Source: Pseudomonas sihuiensis (GTDB taxonomy: Bacteria; Pseudomonadota; Gammaproteobacteria; Pseudomonadales; Pseudomonadaceae). Taken from it: DNA of 64,000 nucleotides. Positions 1 through 8,529 of the stretch are shown one piece after another. Made by a program: the position numbers and the translations under genes. The stretch is taken from assembly GCF_900106015.1 (NCBI RefSeq), contig NZ_LT629797.1, positions 558,001-622,000 on the forward strand, read 5' to 3'. The notes under the pieces are model-generated. The model ran no database searches and was not told the DNA's origin. It was given only the letters and a program-made list of their open reading frames with translations. The first letter of the stretch is position 1; every line of letters begins with the position of its first letter.

Positions 1-317
1 GCCTGGCGCCTTTCGCTGCTGGTCAGCAGGTTGCCGCAGCCATCGTCCTGTTGGCCGACGATGACCACCTCGCCACTGCTTGCCGAGGCAGTTGTCGTAC
101 GTCGGCCTGGGTCGGCCAGGGGGATTGGCTTGCCGCTACTGGGCGTGTGGTTGCGCGCATCCTGCAGATGCTGCTGCTGATCGTCGGTGCAGCCGTGGCG
201 GGTGAAGGTGATATGGCCGTCAGCGTCGACGCAGCGGAACACGCTGGCGGCCGAGCTGTCTGCAATAGGGTAGAGAAGCGCAGCGGCCAGTAGCGCTGCG
301 ACGTGCTGTCCTCGCAT
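1..317 (-). CDS. DUF4124 domain exported protein (3' end outside window)
   Basis: The reading frame begins at ATG 317 and runs off the left edge, so only about 105 residues are visible. A GGAGG ribosome-binding site lies 7 nt before the start. The N-terminus is a signal peptide: a short charged start, an Ala/Leu-rich stretch, then SSAAS. It is followed by SVFRCVDADGHITFT and a Cys-containing segment, the pattern of the DUF4124 domain common in Pseudomonas envelope proteins of unknown function. A periplasmic location is inferred. The overlapping longer frames in this stretch lack such features and are taken as spurious. Confidence 0.7.
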   Translation of the reverse strand, partial: MRGQHVAALLAAALLYPIADSSAASVFRCVDADGHITFTRHGCTDDQQQHLQDARNHTPSSGKPIPLADPGRRTTTASASSGEVVIVGQQDDGCGNLLTSSERRQ

Positions 318-511
318 GAATCGTCCTCCGTGACGTTTGCCTGCTTCAGGTTAGACCGTTTTTTCGCGCTCGCCAGGGTGTCCTGGCGGGGAGCGCTGAC
401 GTCGCATAGCCAGGTTTTCATGCGAGATCGAAGTTTGTGATGCAAGCAGTTGTTCTTGCCGCGCTTTTGTCACGTACAAAGCTGTTTTGCGGTGTTATCA
501 TTCGCCGCGTC

Positions 512-629
512 AGCCCCGCCGGGGCTTGTGGAATACCACCATGGACTTACCCAGTAGTTACTCAATACTCCCCTCGCACAATCGTGTAAGACCTGATTGA
601 TCCCCTCTGGCGTGCCCGCCAACTGGGGG
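512..629 (+). promoter_or_regulatory. Structured mgtE leader
   Basis: About 320 bases separate the DUF4124 gene from mgtE. A GC hairpin (AGCCCC/GGGGCT, 512-526) is followed by a 19-codon ORF (541-600). A second hairpin begins 2 nt after its stop: CCCC 602-605 pairs with GGGG 625-628, and GGCG 609-612 pairs with CGCC 617-620. The 3' arm of this second hairpin runs into the GGTGGAG ribosome-binding site of mgtE. The layout resembles a translation-coupled leader; function is inferred. Nothing recognisable lies in 330-500. Confidence 0.4.
541..600 (+). CDS. Possible mgtE leader peptide (19 aa)
   Basis: The ORF runs from ATG 541 to TGA 600 and encodes MDLPSSYSILPSHNRVRPD, which has three prolines. 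It has no strong Shine-Dalgarno sequence; GTGG about 10 nt upstream is the best candidate. Support is positional: it ends just before a hairpin that overlaps the mgtE ribosome-binding site. Proline-containing leader peptides are known to control Mg2+ transporter genes in enterobacteria (mgtL for mgtA), but I know of no such peptide for Pseudomonas mgtE. A chance ORF is quite possible. Confidence 0.25.
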   Translation: MDLPSSYSILPSHNRVRPD

Positions 630-640
630 TGGAGCGCGCT

Positions 641-2083
641 ATGACTGAAGTAGAAGCCAAAAAGCCGCAAGAGAGCTTGCAGGATCGCCTGGCTCAGGTG
701 ATCGAACTGCTGCATCGGCACAAGCTGGTCGAAGACCTGACTCATCGTCAGGAAGGCCAGCATCACGACCGGGTCGAGAACCTGGTGCATCGTCAGAATC
801 TCGTCGAGCTGCAGCGCAAGCTCGAAGATCTGCACCCTGCGGACATTGCCCACATCCTCGAAGCCTTGCCGCTCGACGAACGTCTGACCGTCTGGCAGCT
901 GGTCAAGTCCGAGCGCGATGGCGACATCTTGCTGGAAGTCTCTGACGCGGTACGGGAAACCTTGATCGCCGACATGGACGATCACGAGATTCTCGCCGCG
1001 GCCAAGGACCTGGACGCCGACGAACTCGCCGACCTGGCGCCGGAACTGCCGCGCGACGTCGTTCATGAGCTGATGGAATCGCTCGACGCCCAGCAGCGCG
1101 AGCGTGTGCGTTCGGCCCTGTCCTATGAAGAGGATCAGGTCGGCGCGCTGATGGACTTCGAGATGGTCACCATCCGCGAAGACGTCAGCCTGGAAGTGGT
1201 TCTGCGTTACCTGCGCCGCCTGAAAGAGCTGCCGGGCCATACCGACAAGCTGTTCGTGGTCGATTACGACGGCGTGCTCAAGGGCGTGCTGCCGATCAAG
1301 CGCCTGCTGGTCAACGACCCGGACAAGCAGGTCGGCGAAGTCATGGCCGACGATCCGGTAAGTTTTCACCCGGATGAGGACGGTTATGACGCCGCCCAGG
1401 CCTTCGAACGTTACGACCTGATTTCCGCCCCGGTGGTGGACAAGAACGGCAAGCTGATCGGCCGTCTGACCATCGACGAGATGGTCGACCTGATCCGTGA
1501 GGAAAGCGAAAGCGAAGTGCTGAACATGGCCGGTCTGCGCGAGGAAGAAGACATCTTCGCCTCGGTGTGGAAGTCGGTGCGCAACCGTTGGGCCTGGCTG
1601 GCTATCAACCTGGTCACCGCATTCCTGGCTTCGCGGGTGATCGGCCTGTTCGAAGGCTCGATCGAGAAGCTGGTGGCGCTGGCGGCGCTGATGCCCATCG
1701 TCGCCGGTATCGGCGGCAACTCCGGCAACCAGACTATCACCATGATCGTACGCGCCATGGCGCTGGATCAGGTCAGCACCGGTAACACCGCGCGGCTGGT
1801 GCGCAAGGAACTGGGGGTTTCCCTGATCAACGGCATCCTCTGGGGCGGCGTGATTGGTGGGGTGGCCTATTACCTGTACGACAGCTGGTCGCTGGGTGTG
1901 GTGATGACGGCGGCCATGACCCTCAACCTGCTGCTTGCGGCGCTGATGGGGGTGCTGATCCCCATGACCCTGGCACGCCTGGGGCGCGACCCGGCCATGG
2001 GGGCCAGCGTGATGATCACTGCCATGACCGACAGCGGCGGTTTCTTCATCTTCCTGGGGTTGGCGTCGATCTTCCTGATGTAG
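641..2083 (+). CDS. mgtE: Magnesium transporter MgtE
   Basis: A 480-residue MgtE-family Mg2+ channel/transporter of the inner membrane. The N-terminal helical MgtE_N domain (about residues 35-130; LHPADIAHILEALPLDER) is followed by paired CBS domains (about 140-265) that sense Mg2+. The C-terminal half has five hydrophobic segments, with the conserved PIVAGIGGNSGNQ stretch near the pore. I chose ATG 641 because GGTGGAG lies 6 nt upstream; a GTG at 629 would place that site inside the coding sequence. Length matches the family. Mg2+ supply to MgtE affects virulence gene expression in P. aeruginosa. A structured leader precedes the gene. Confidence 0.95.
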   Translation: MTEVEAKKPQESLQDRLAQVIELLHRHKLVEDLTHRQEGQHHDRVENLVHRQNLVELQRKLEDLHPADIAHILEALPLDERLTVWQLVKSERDGDILLEVSDAVRETLIADMDDHEILAAAKDLDADELADLAPELPRDVVHELMESLDAQQRERVRSALSYEEDQVGALMDFEMVTIREDVSLEVVLRYLRRLKELPGHTDKLFVVDYDGVLKGVLPIKRLLVNDPDKQVGEVMADDPVSFHPDEDGYDAAQAFERYDLISAPVVDKNGKLIGRLTIDEMVDLIREESESEVLNMAGLREEEDIFASVWKSVRNRWAWLAINLVTAFLASRVIGLFEGSIEKLVALAALMPIVAGIGGNSGNQTITMIVRAMALDQVSTGNTARLVRKELGVSLINGILWGGVIGGVAYYLYDSWSLGVVMTAAMTLNLLLAALMGVLIPMTLARLGRDPAMGASVMITAMTDSGGFFIFLGLASIFLM

Positions 2084-2089
2084 GTCGCT

Positions 2090-2557
2090 TCAGTTCATCA
2101 GCTCGACCAGCCGCCAGGTATCGAGAAAGGCCGTGACCCGGGTGATCCGGCCGTTCTCCAGCTGCATGTGCCAGGAGTAACTGTTCTCGTAGCGACTGCC
2201 GTCCTTGGCGGTCGCCTGGCCATCCCAGTGCACGACCACGTAAGGTCCCTGCGCCACGATCTGGCGGACGGTGGGCACGATGGGCGTGGCCAGTTTGTCA
2301 GTGATGGGTTTGACTGCATCTTCCATGAACGCCTCTCGCGTGGGGTAAGTCCCGGAGTACGGGCTGCTGCCGGCCACGACCCAGACGGCATCATCGGCCA
2401 GCAACTGGAAGATGCCGCCTTGGCCTGCGCGCCAATCATCGAAGGCTTTCTGAATCAGGGCCTGATTGGCCGCGGTGTTGTCACTTGCCCAGGCCGGGAG
2501 GCAGAGGGATGCGCTCAGTAGCAATACGGCGATGATCTTGTGCATGTTCATGGGCAT
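2090..2557 (-). CDS. Secreted SnoaL/NTF2-like protein
   Basis: About 155 residues with a clear signal peptide (HKIIAVLLLSASLCLPAWA). The mature part has the cone-shaped NTF2/SnoaL pattern: an N-terminal helix (ALIQKAFDDWRAGQG), then LLADDAVWVV and an alternating strand pattern ending in ITRVTAFLDTWRLVEL. Members of this superfamily bind or turn over small molecules, and the specific role cannot be read here. AAGGA precedes a cluster of three close ATGs (2557, 2551 and 2545), so the exact start is uncertain. It lies downstream of the Atu4866-type gene and SDR on the same strand and may share their transcript. Confidence 0.75.
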   Translation of the reverse strand: MPMNMHKIIAVLLLSASLCLPAWASDNTAANQALIQKAFDDWRAGQGGIFQLLADDAVWVVAGSSPYSGTYPTREAFMEDAVKPITDKLATPIVPTVRQIVAQGPYVVVHWDGQATAKDGSRYENSYSWHMQLENGRITRVTAFLDTWRLVELMN

Positions 2558-2580
2558 TTTTCCTTGGCTGATGAATAGCG

Positions 2581-2910
2581 TTATTCGTCTATTGGGTTGC
2601 TTTTGCGGCGCAGTACCATGCCGCCGTGGTAGAGCACGTCGTTGATGAATTCGCCATCGGCGGTAAACCCGGTGTCGTCGACGTAGTCGATGTGGTTGCC
2701 GGTGACGCGGTAGTTGCCCTGGTAGGCGCTTTCGCGATTGCCGCGTGCCTCGTCATAACGGCCGTTGGCCAATAGCTCATGGCGGACATGGCCGTCGTCC
2801 GTTACCCACATGCCTACATAAGGATGCGGGTTCTCGGATTGCGCCAGTGACACGCCGGGTAGCAAGGCGCCGCTGATCAGCAGCGCTGCGACAGTAGTCT
2901 TCGCTGACAT
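2581..2910 (-). CDS. Atu4866-domain exported protein
   Basis: A 109-residue protein with a signal peptide (TTVAALLISGALLPGVSLAQ) followed by the small Atu4866 beta domain. The diagnostic stretches are PYVGMWVTDDGHVRHELL, NGRYDEARGN, and DYVDDTGFTADGEF followed by LYHGGM. Function of the family is unknown; members often sit beside short-chain dehydrogenases, as here. Start ATG 2910 has GGAGA upstream. An in-frame ATG at 2922 overlaps the SDR stop codon, but its own ribosome-binding site is poor. Probably co-transcribed with the SDR gene immediately upstream. Confidence 0.8.
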   Translation of the reverse strand: MSAKTTVAALLISGALLPGVSLAQSENPHPYVGMWVTDDGHVRHELLANGRYDEARGNRESAYQGNYRVTGNHIDYVDDTGFTADGEFINDVLYHGGMVLRRKSNPIDE

Positions 2911-2921
2911 GGTGGTCTCCA

Positions 2922-3644
2922 TCAATGAGGGCTGGCGGTTGGGCGCACGATCAGTTCGCTGACGTCGACGTCGTCGGGCTGTTCGACTGCATAGGCCACG
3001 GCGCGGGCGATGGCGTCTGGCGTGATGGCGACGCGACGGAAAGCTTGCATCGCCTCGCGCGCACTGGCATCGGAGATGCTGTCGGCCAGTTCGGACTCGA
3101 CCACGCCAGGGCAGATGGTGGTGACGCGGATGCGCTCGCTTTCCTGGCGCAGGCCGTCGGAAATCGCCCAGACGGCATATTTGGTGGCGCAGTAGACCGC
3201 TGCTGTCGGCGATACGGCATGGGCGCCGATGGAGGCGATATTTATGACCTGGCCGCGTCCGCGTTCTTCCATGCCTGGCAGTACGGCGGCAATACCGTGC
3301 AGCACGCCCCTGATGTTGACGTCGATCATGCGATTCCACTCATCCACCTTCAGGGCATTGAGCGGCGACAGTGGCATGACCCCGGCGTTGTTGATGATCA
3401 CGTCGACGGGGCCGTGCTGCGCTTCGGCATGCTCGACGAAGGCCTGCATATCGTGCAGTTGGCTGACGTCGAGGGCGCGGCAGGAGGCATGTTGACCTTG
3501 TGCCTGCAGTTCTTCTACCAGTGCCTGCAGGCGCTCGATGCGCCGTGCACCGAGGGCTACCTGATGACCCAGGCTTGCCAGGTGTCTGGCGGTGGCTTCG
3601 CCGATGCCGCTGCTGGCGCCGGTGATGAGGATGACTTTGCTCAT
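2922..3644 (-). CDS. Short-chain dehydrogenase/reductase (SDR)
   Basis: A 240-residue classical SDR. The Rossmann cofactor motif TGASSGIG lies near residues 8-15, NNAG at about 86-89, and the catalytic SxnYxxxK region reads AVYCATKYAV near 152. An Arg pair (GARRIERL) after strand 2 suggests NADPH preference. Start ATG 3644 is chosen over ATG 3656 because GGAG lies 6 nt before it. It is the first gene of a minus-strand operon with the Atu4866 and NTF2-like genes, divergent from an AraC regulator that probably controls it. The substrate is unknown; an oxidoreductase acting on reactive carbonyls is one possibility, by analogy with other AraC_N/SDR pairs. Confidence 0.85.
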   Translation of the reverse strand: MSKVILITGASSGIGEATARHLASLGHQVALGARRIERLQALVEELQAQGQHASCRALDVSQLHDMQAFVEHAEAQHGPVDVIINNAGVMPLSPLNALKVDEWNRMIDVNIRGVLHGIAAVLPGMEERGRGQVINIASIGAHAVSPTAAVYCATKYAVWAISDGLRQESERIRVTTICPGVVESELADSISDASAREAMQAFRRVAITPDAIARAVAYAVEQPDDVDVSELIVRPTASPH

Positions 3645-3704
3645 GTCGGTCTCCATTGCGTTGTGGAGCGTCCATGCTAGGCAGGGGCCGGCCGGCTGCT
3701 AAGT

Positions 3705-3780
3705 CTCGTTACTCTTTCGATATTGCCTGTTTCTATTGAATGCTTCCTACAATACCCGGGTATTGATAACGAGTCGAAAG
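3705..3780. promoter_or_regulatory. Divergent SDR/AraC control region with inverted heptamers
   Basis: The intergenic space between the SDR operon and the AraC gene carries CTCGTTA (3705-3711) and CTTTCGA (3714-3720). Both recur as reverse complements, TAACGAG (3767-3773) and TCGAAAG (3774-3780), about 60 bases away. Paired heptamers of this kind are plausible half-sites for an AraC-family protein acting on both promoters. No clear -35/-10 pair was identified. Confidence 0.35.
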
Positions 3781-3786
3781 CGGCGC

Positions 3787-4716
3787 ATGAGCATGAGTCC
3801 TGAGAGCATCAAGCGACGTATGGTCGAACTGATGCTGCGTCTGGCCCCCGAGGAGGGGTACACCGCGGCGCAGCTCGACGGGGTTACCTTCATGCGCTCC
3901 AATCGCTCGCTGCCGGTTACCCCGGCGCTGTACGAGCCGAGCATCGTGATCGTGATCCAGGGGCGCAAGAGCGGACTGCACGACGGCAATCTGTATGTTT
4001 ACGATGCGCAGCACTATCTGGTGCTGGCGCTGCCCCTGCCGTTCTCCATCGAAACCGAGGCCAGTGCCGAAGAGCCCATGCTGGGGGTGGCGCTGCGTGT
4101 CGACCCGCTGTTGGTGGCCGAGCTGGTCATGGATCTGCAAGAGCCCCAGCCCACTCAACCGGCAACGCTTTATTCCAGTCCGATGGATGCGCGCTTGAGT
4201 GATGCCACGTTGCGCCTGCTGGAGGCCCTGGCTGACCCTGAGGAGGTGCGCCTGCTCGGCCCATCGATTCTGCGTGAGATCGTCTTTCGCGTGCTGCAGG
4301 GTGAGCAGGGCAATGGCCTGCGCGCGACCCTGGCGCAGAACAGTCATTTCGGTCGTATCGCGCGCGTCCTGCAGCGGATTCACCGGGATTATCAGCAATC
4401 GCTCGATGTGCCTTCGCTGGCCGAAGTCGCCAGCATGAGCGTGCCGACTTTCCATGTGCATTTCAAGGCGATGACCAGTCGCTCACCGCTGCAGTACCTC
4501 AAGGCCATTCGCCTGCATCAGGCGCGCCTGCTGATGATCCGCAACGACATGAGTGCGCTCAGCGCTGCGCAGCGCGTCGGGTATGAAAGTCCGTCGCAGT
4601 TCAATCGGGAGTTCAAGCGTCTGTTCGGGCGTACCCCCGGTGATGAGACGCGTCACTTCAAGACCCTGCTGAGGCTTGCTCCTGCCGTTGATACCGTGGT
4701 TCGCTCGGCATCCTGA
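3787..4716 (+). CDS. AraC-family transcriptional regulator (AraC_N type)
   Basis: About 309 residues. The N-terminal two thirds matches the AraC_N cupin-like domain (YEPSIVIVIQGRKS, then LPLPFSIETEAS). The C-terminal 100 residues hold two helix-turn-helix motifs (VPSLAEVASMSVPTFHVHFKA, and ALSAAQRVGYESPSQFNREFKR). This architecture is shared with YqhC of E. coli, which activates neighbouring aldehyde-detoxifying oxidoreductases; by analogy it should control the divergent SDR operon (inference). ATG 3787 is the preferred start because it leads directly into the conserved domain, although its Shine-Dalgarno sequence is weak. The frame stays open upstream to 3736. Confidence 0.85.
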   Translation: MSMSPESIKRRMVELMLRLAPEEGYTAAQLDGVTFMRSNRSLPVTPALYEPSIVIVIQGRKSGLHDGNLYVYDAQHYLVLALPLPFSIETEASAEEPMLGVALRVDPLLVAELVMDLQEPQPTQPATLYSSPMDARLSDATLRLLEALADPEEVRLLGPSILREIVFRVLQGEQGNGLRATLAQNSHFGRIARVLQRIHRDYQQSLDVPSLAEVASMSVPTFHVHFKAMTSRSPLQYLKAIRLHQARLLMIRNDMSALSAAQRVGYESPSQFNREFKRLFGRTPGDETRHFKTLLRLAPAVDTVVRSAS

Positions 4717-4917
4717 GGCTGCGCTCGCCGGGCCTTTCTGCCTCTTTGGTAGTGGGTGCTGATAAACCACTACATAAATAGCCCGTTCGTCCCTTTTGGC
4801 GTTTGCTTCAAACGCTCGTTTCACGCTAAGGTTCGCCAGCTTTGCCCAGGTACTGACCCTGGGCGCTCCTAATCAATAATGAATGCAGCCCCTTAGCTGC
4901 TGGCCAAAGGAGCCAAG

Positions 4918-5175
4918 ATGACCCCCAGTGAACTGCTGCTCGAGGGTGTCGAACTCATGCTGTTCGGCATGGGCTTCGTATTTGTCTTTCTGGTGTTGCT
5001 GGTGGGTGTGGTCAGTCTGATGTCACGTCTGATCGCGACCTTCGCTCCGCCCGCGCCGACCCCGGCCATTTCTTCTCCAGCGCCTAGTGTCGAGTCGGCC
5101 AGCCATGGGCCGGATGCAGAGACACTGGTCGCCATCCAATCCGCTATTGCCCAGCACCGCGCGCGCCGCGGTTGA
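4918..5175 (+). CDS. oadG: Oxaloacetate decarboxylase gamma chain
   Basis: An 85-residue OadG-family subunit. One hydrophobic segment (residues about 13-38, [20 protein letters not shown]) is followed by a Pro/Ala-rich linker and a short hydrophilic tail. In the sodium-pumping oxaloacetate decarboxylase, the gamma chain anchors the soluble alpha chain to membrane subunit beta and contributes to Zn binding. A GGAG sequence lies about 8 nt before the start. It is followed directly by oadA and oadB, the canonical order, so the three genes form one operon. No regulatory site could be assigned in the 200 bases upstream. Confidence 0.9.
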   Translation: MTPSELLLEGVELMLFGMGFVFVFLVLLVGVVSLMSRLIATFAPPAPTPAISSPAPSVESASHGPDAETLVAIQSAIAQHRARRG

Positions 5176-5198
5176 TCAGGTTCAGAGGGAGCACCTGT

Positions 5199-6977
5199 AT
5201 GACTGCCGTAAAACAAGCACTCGGAATCACCGATGTGGTGCTGCGTGATGCGCATCAGTCGATCCTGGCGACGCGTGTTCGTCTCGAAGACATGCTGCCG
5301 ATTGCGCCCAAGCTCGATCAGGTCGGCTTCTGGTCGGTGGAGTCCTGGGGCGGCGCGACCTTCGATGCCTGCATTCGTTACCTCGGCGAAGACCCCTGGG
5401 AGCGCATCCGCGAACTGAAGAAGGCCATGCCCAACACCCGTCAGCAGATGCTGCTGCGTGGGCAGAACCTGCTCGGCTACCGCCACTACGCCGACGATGT
5501 GGTGGAGAAGTTCGTCGAGCGTGCGGCGGTCAACGGCGTCGATGTGTTCCGCGTGTTCGATGCGATGAACGATCCGCGCAATCTGGAAACCGCGCTCAAG
5601 GCCGTGAAGAAGCAGGACAAACATGCCCAGGGCACCATCTCCTACACCACCAGCCCGGTGCACACCTTGGATATGTGGGTCGACCTGGCCAAGCAGATCG
5701 AAGACATGGGCGCCGATTCGGTGGCCATCAAGGACATGGCGGGCATCCTTACCCCGTACACCGCCTTCGAGCTGGTGTCGCGCCTGAAGGCCAGCCTGGC
5801 GATTCCGGTTCACATGCAGTGCCACGCCACGGCGGGGCTGTCGTCGGTGGCCATTCTCAAGGCGGTGGAAGCCGGTATCGACAACGTCGACACCGCGATT
5901 TCCTCGCTGTCGATGACCTATGGTCATTCGCCGACCGAATCGGTGGTGGCCATGTTCCAGGGCACCGAGCGTGACACCGGGCTCAACCTGGAGCTGCTGG
6001 AGGAAATCGCCGCCTACTTCCGCGAAGTGCGCAAGAAGTACGCGAAGTTCGAGGGCAACCTCAAGGGTGTCGATTCGCGCATCCTGGTTGCTCAGGTGCC
6101 CGGAGGCATGCTCACCAACATGGAAAGCCAGCTCAAAGAGCAGGGCGCCCAGGACAAGTTCGACCAGGTGCTGGCCGAGATTCCGCGCGTGCGCGAAGAT
6201 CTCGGCTTCATCCCGCTGGTGACGCCCACGTCGCAGATCGTCGGCACCCAGGCGGTGATCAACGTGCTCACTGGCGAGCGCTACAAGTCCATCACCAAGG
6301 AAACCGCCGGCGTGCTCAAGGGCGAGTACGGCGCCGCGCCCGCGCCGTTCAACGCCGAGCTGCAGGCCCGTGTACTCGATGGCAGCGAGGCCATTACCTG
6401 CCGCCCGGCCGACCTGCTCGAGGCCGAAATGGACAAGCTGAGCGCCGAGCTCAAGGGCATTGCCCGGGAGAAAGGCATCAAGCTGGCCGCCGACGAGATC
6501 GACGACGTGCTGACTTACGCGCTGTTCCCGCAGATCGGTTTGAAGTTCCTGGAAAATCGCGGCAATCCGGCGGCATTCGAGCCGGCGCCGACCGGTAAGG
6601 AAACCCCGGCTCGCGAGGCCGGCAAGCCCGAGGTCTACACCGTCGAGGTCAATGGCAAATCCTTCGTCGTGCAGGTGGGCGAAGGTGGCGATATCGAAGG
6701 CATCAAGCCCGTCGGTGGCGCAGCGAGCGCCGCACCGGCGGCGGCTCCGGCCGCAGTCGGCGGCGGCGAGCCGCAAGCCGCGCCATTGGCTGGCAATATC
6801 TTCAAGGTGTTGGTGCAACCTGGCCAGGCCGTGGAGGAGGGTCAACTGGTGATCATCCTCGAAGCAATGAAGATGGAAACCGAGATCCGCGCCTTCAAGG
6901 CCGGCACCGTCGGTGCCGTCAACGTCAAGGTCGGCGATGCAGTGGCAGTGGGCGCAAGCCTGCTGACCATCGGCTGA
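5199..6977 (+). CDS. oadA: Oxaloacetate decarboxylase alpha chain (biotin-carrying)
   Basis: A 592-residue carboxyltransferase with a biotin arm. The N-terminal TIM-barrel domain ([17 protein letters not shown] at about residues 9-25) transfers CO2 from oxaloacetate. A conserved PYC_OADA segment follows, then an Ala/Pro-rich linker (about 500-525) and the biotinyl domain with EAMKMET, whose biotinylated Lys is residue 558. Start ATG 5199 leads into the conserved N-terminus; an upstream extension to 5172 overlaps oadG. With OadB it couples decarboxylation to Na+ export. The same fold occurs in pyruvate carboxylase subunit B, but the adjacent oadG and oadB decide the assignment. Confidence 0.95.
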   Translation: MTAVKQALGITDVVLRDAHQSILATRVRLEDMLPIAPKLDQVGFWSVESWGGATFDACIRYLGEDPWERIRELKKAMPNTRQQMLLRGQNLLGYRHYADDVVEKFVERAAVNGVDVFRVFDAMNDPRNLETALKAVKKQDKHAQGTISYTTSPVHTLDMWVDLAKQIEDMGADSVAIKDMAGILTPYTAFELVSRLKASLAIPVHMQCHATAGLSSVAILKAVEAGIDNVDTAISSLSMTYGHSPTESVVAMFQGTERDTGLNLELLEEIAAYFREVRKKYAKFEGNLKGVDSRILVAQVPGGMLTNMESQLKEQGAQDKFDQVLAEIPRVREDLGFIPLVTPTSQIVGTQAVINVLTGERYKSITKETAGVLKGEYGAAPAPFNAELQARVLDGSEAITCRPADLLEAEMDKLSAELKGIAREKGIKLAADEIDDVLTYALFPQIGLKFLENRGNPAAFEPAPTGKETPAREAGKPEVYTVEVNGKSFVVQVGEGGDIEGIKPVGGAASAAPAAAPAAVGGGEPQAAPLAGNIFKVLVQPGQAVEEGQLVIILEAMKMETEIRAFKAGTVGAVNVKVGDAVAVGASLLTIG

Positions 6978-6987
6978 GGGGCGCGTC

Positions 6988-8124
6988 ATGGAAAAGCTGC
7001 TCAAGCTCTGGCAGAGCACCGGTCTGTACCATCTGGAGCCCGGTCAGGCGTTCATGATCGCGGTGTGTCTGTTGCTGATTTACCTGGCCATCAAAAAGGG
7101 CTTCGAGCCGCTGTTGCTGCTGCCCATTGGTTTTGGTGGCCTGTTGGCGAACATCCCGGTGGCCAACATGGCAGAGGGGGCGGGCTTTCTGCACCTGATC
7201 TACGAGGTAGGCCTGCCTACCAGTATCTTCCCGCTGCTGATTTTTTTGGGTGTCGGCGCTATGACCGATTTCGGGCCGATGCTGGCCAACCCCAAAACGC
7301 TGCTGTTGGGTGCTGCTGCGCAGTTCGGTATTTTCGGTACGCTGCTCGGCGCCTTGGCGCTGACCGCGTTGGGTATTCCCGGTATGGAGTTCACACTCAA
7401 GGAGGCTGCCTCCATCGCCATCATTGGCGGTGCTGACGGGCCGACCTCGATCTTCGTGACCTCCAAGCTGGCGCCGCATCTACTTGGTCCTATTGCAGTT
7501 GCGGCCTATGCCTATATGGCGCTGGTGCCCCTGATTCAGCCGCCGATCATGCGTGCGCTGACCACCAAGGAAGAGCGCGCCATCGTCATGCAGCAACTGC
7601 GCCCGGTGGGGCAGACCGAGAAGATCATATTCCCCATCGTGCTGTGCGTTCTGATCGGGATGCTGCTGCCTGACGCCGCGCCGTTGATCGGCATGTTTGC
7701 CCTCGGCAATCTGCTACGCGAGGCCGGTGTGGTCGAGCGTCTGGCCGATACATCGCGCAATGCGCTGATCAATATCGTCACCATCTTCCTTGGCCTGACC
7801 GTAGGCTCCAAACTCTCAGCCGATTCCTTCCTGCAACTTAAAACCCTGGGAATTCTCTCTCTGGGCATGTTGGCTTTCTGCGCCGGCACTGCTGCAGGGG
7901 TGCTGATGGCCAAGCTGATGAATGTGTTCAGCAGCAACAAGGTCAATCCGTTGATCGGCTCGGCGGGTGTGTCGGCAGTGCCGATGGCGGCTCGGGTATC
8001 GAACAAGGTCGGCCTGGAGGCCAACCCGCAGAACTTCCTGCTGATGCATGCCATGGGGCCGAACGTGGCCGGGGTGATCGGCTCGGCCGTGGCGGCGGGG
8101 GTGTTGCTCAGTTTCGTTGGCTGA
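6988..8124 (+). CDS. oadB: Oxaloacetate decarboxylase beta chain, Na+ pump
   Basis: A 378-residue integral membrane subunit with about nine hydrophobic segments. It releases CO2 from carboxybiotin and exports Na+. The Na+-binding motif [10 protein letters not shown] contains the essential Asp (residue 150), and the second conserved region [15 protein letters not shown] and the C-terminal [14 protein letters not shown] stretch are intact. Only 10 bases separate it from oadA, so it is translationally close. Two hairpin terminators follow. The complex may provide a sodium gradient or set the oxaloacetate/pyruvate balance; which role applies cannot be told from the sequence. Confidence 0.95.
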   Translation: MEKLLKLWQSTGLYHLEPGQAFMIAVCLLLIYLAIKKGFEPLLLLPIGFGGLLANIPVANMAEGAGFLHLIYEVGLPTSIFPLLIFLGVGAMTDFGPMLANPKTLLLGAAAQFGIFGTLLGALALTALGIPGMEFTLKEAASIAIIGGADGPTSIFVTSKLAPHLLGPIAVAAYAYMALVPLIQPPIMRALTTKEERAIVMQQLRPVGQTEKIIFPIVLCVLIGMLLPDAAPLIGMFALGNLLREAGVVERLADTSRNALINIVTIFLGLTVGSKLSADSFLQLKTLGILSLGMLAFCAGTAAGVLMAKLMNVFSSNKVNPLIGSAGVSAVPMAARVSNKVGLEANPQNFLLMHAMGPNVAGVIGSAVAAGVLLSFVG

Positions 8125-8128
8125 TAGG

Positions 8129-8153
8129 CGCGGAGTTCGCTCCGCGTCTTTTC
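8129..8153 (+). terminator. oadGAB intrinsic terminator
   Basis: The stem CGCGGAG/CTCCGCG with a TTCG tetraloop is followed by GTCTTTTC, directly after the oadB stop codon. Confidence 0.75.
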
Positions 8154-8157
8154 GTTG

Positions 8158-8196
8158 CCCATAAAAAAACCGGCTCAAGGCCGGTTTTTTTATGGG
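8158..8196. terminator. Bidirectional terminator between oadB and amrZ
   Basis: An almost perfect palindrome: CCCATAAAAAAACCGGC pairs with its complement and is flanked by A7 and T7 tracts on either side. It can terminate both oadGAB (plus strand) and amrZ (minus strand). Confidence 0.9.
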
Positions 8197-8202
8197 CTCG
8201 CC

Positions 8203-8529
8203 TCAGGCTTCTTCGGCGGCCATTTCCACGTCGTGGGCAATCAGAGCGACCAGCGCGTTTTGCTGGCGGCGCGACAACTGACGAAAACGCTGCAGCAATT
8301 CACGCTCATGGAGGCTCAGTTCGGGGCTGTCGAGACGCAGACTGAGATCGTCATCCAGCGCACCTTCCTGAAGCATGCTTTGCTCCAGGCGGGCGATGAT
8401 TTCCGAATTCATGCTGCGGTGATGGTTGCGTGCTACGTCAGCGATACGCTCACGCATGCCATCTGGCAAGCGAACGACAAATTTGTCAGCCGTGCGGCTG
8501 GAGTAAATAGCCTGTTTCATAGGGCGCAT
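8203..8529 (-). CDS. amrZ: Ribbon-helix-helix regulator AmrZ
   Basis: A 108-residue Arc-like protein that I recognise as AmrZ. It has a flexible N-terminus (MRPMKQA), then the ribbon-helix-helix core [13 protein letters not shown] and [12 protein letters not shown] (about residues 10-53), and a C-terminal tetramerisation region ([20 protein letters not shown]). AmrZ activates alginate synthesis and represses flagellar and its own genes in Pseudomonas. The invariant DNA-contacting ribbon (DKFVVRLP) is intact. It is transcribed convergently to oadB and divergently from phnC. The neighbourhood amrZ-phn is also found in P. aeruginosa as I recall. Confidence 0.95.
   Translation of the reverse strand: MRPMKQAIYSSRTADKFVVRLPDGMRERIADVARNHHRSMNSEIIARLEQSMLQEGALDDDLSLRLDSPELSLHERELLQRFRQLSRRQQNALVALIAHDVEMAAEEA

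Noticed and set aside
4893..7019. 708-codon open frame on the minus strand opposite oadGA
   Set aside because: It is a shadow of high-GC coding on the plus strand; the translation is His/Arg/Gly-rich without domains, while oadA and oadG are unmistakable.
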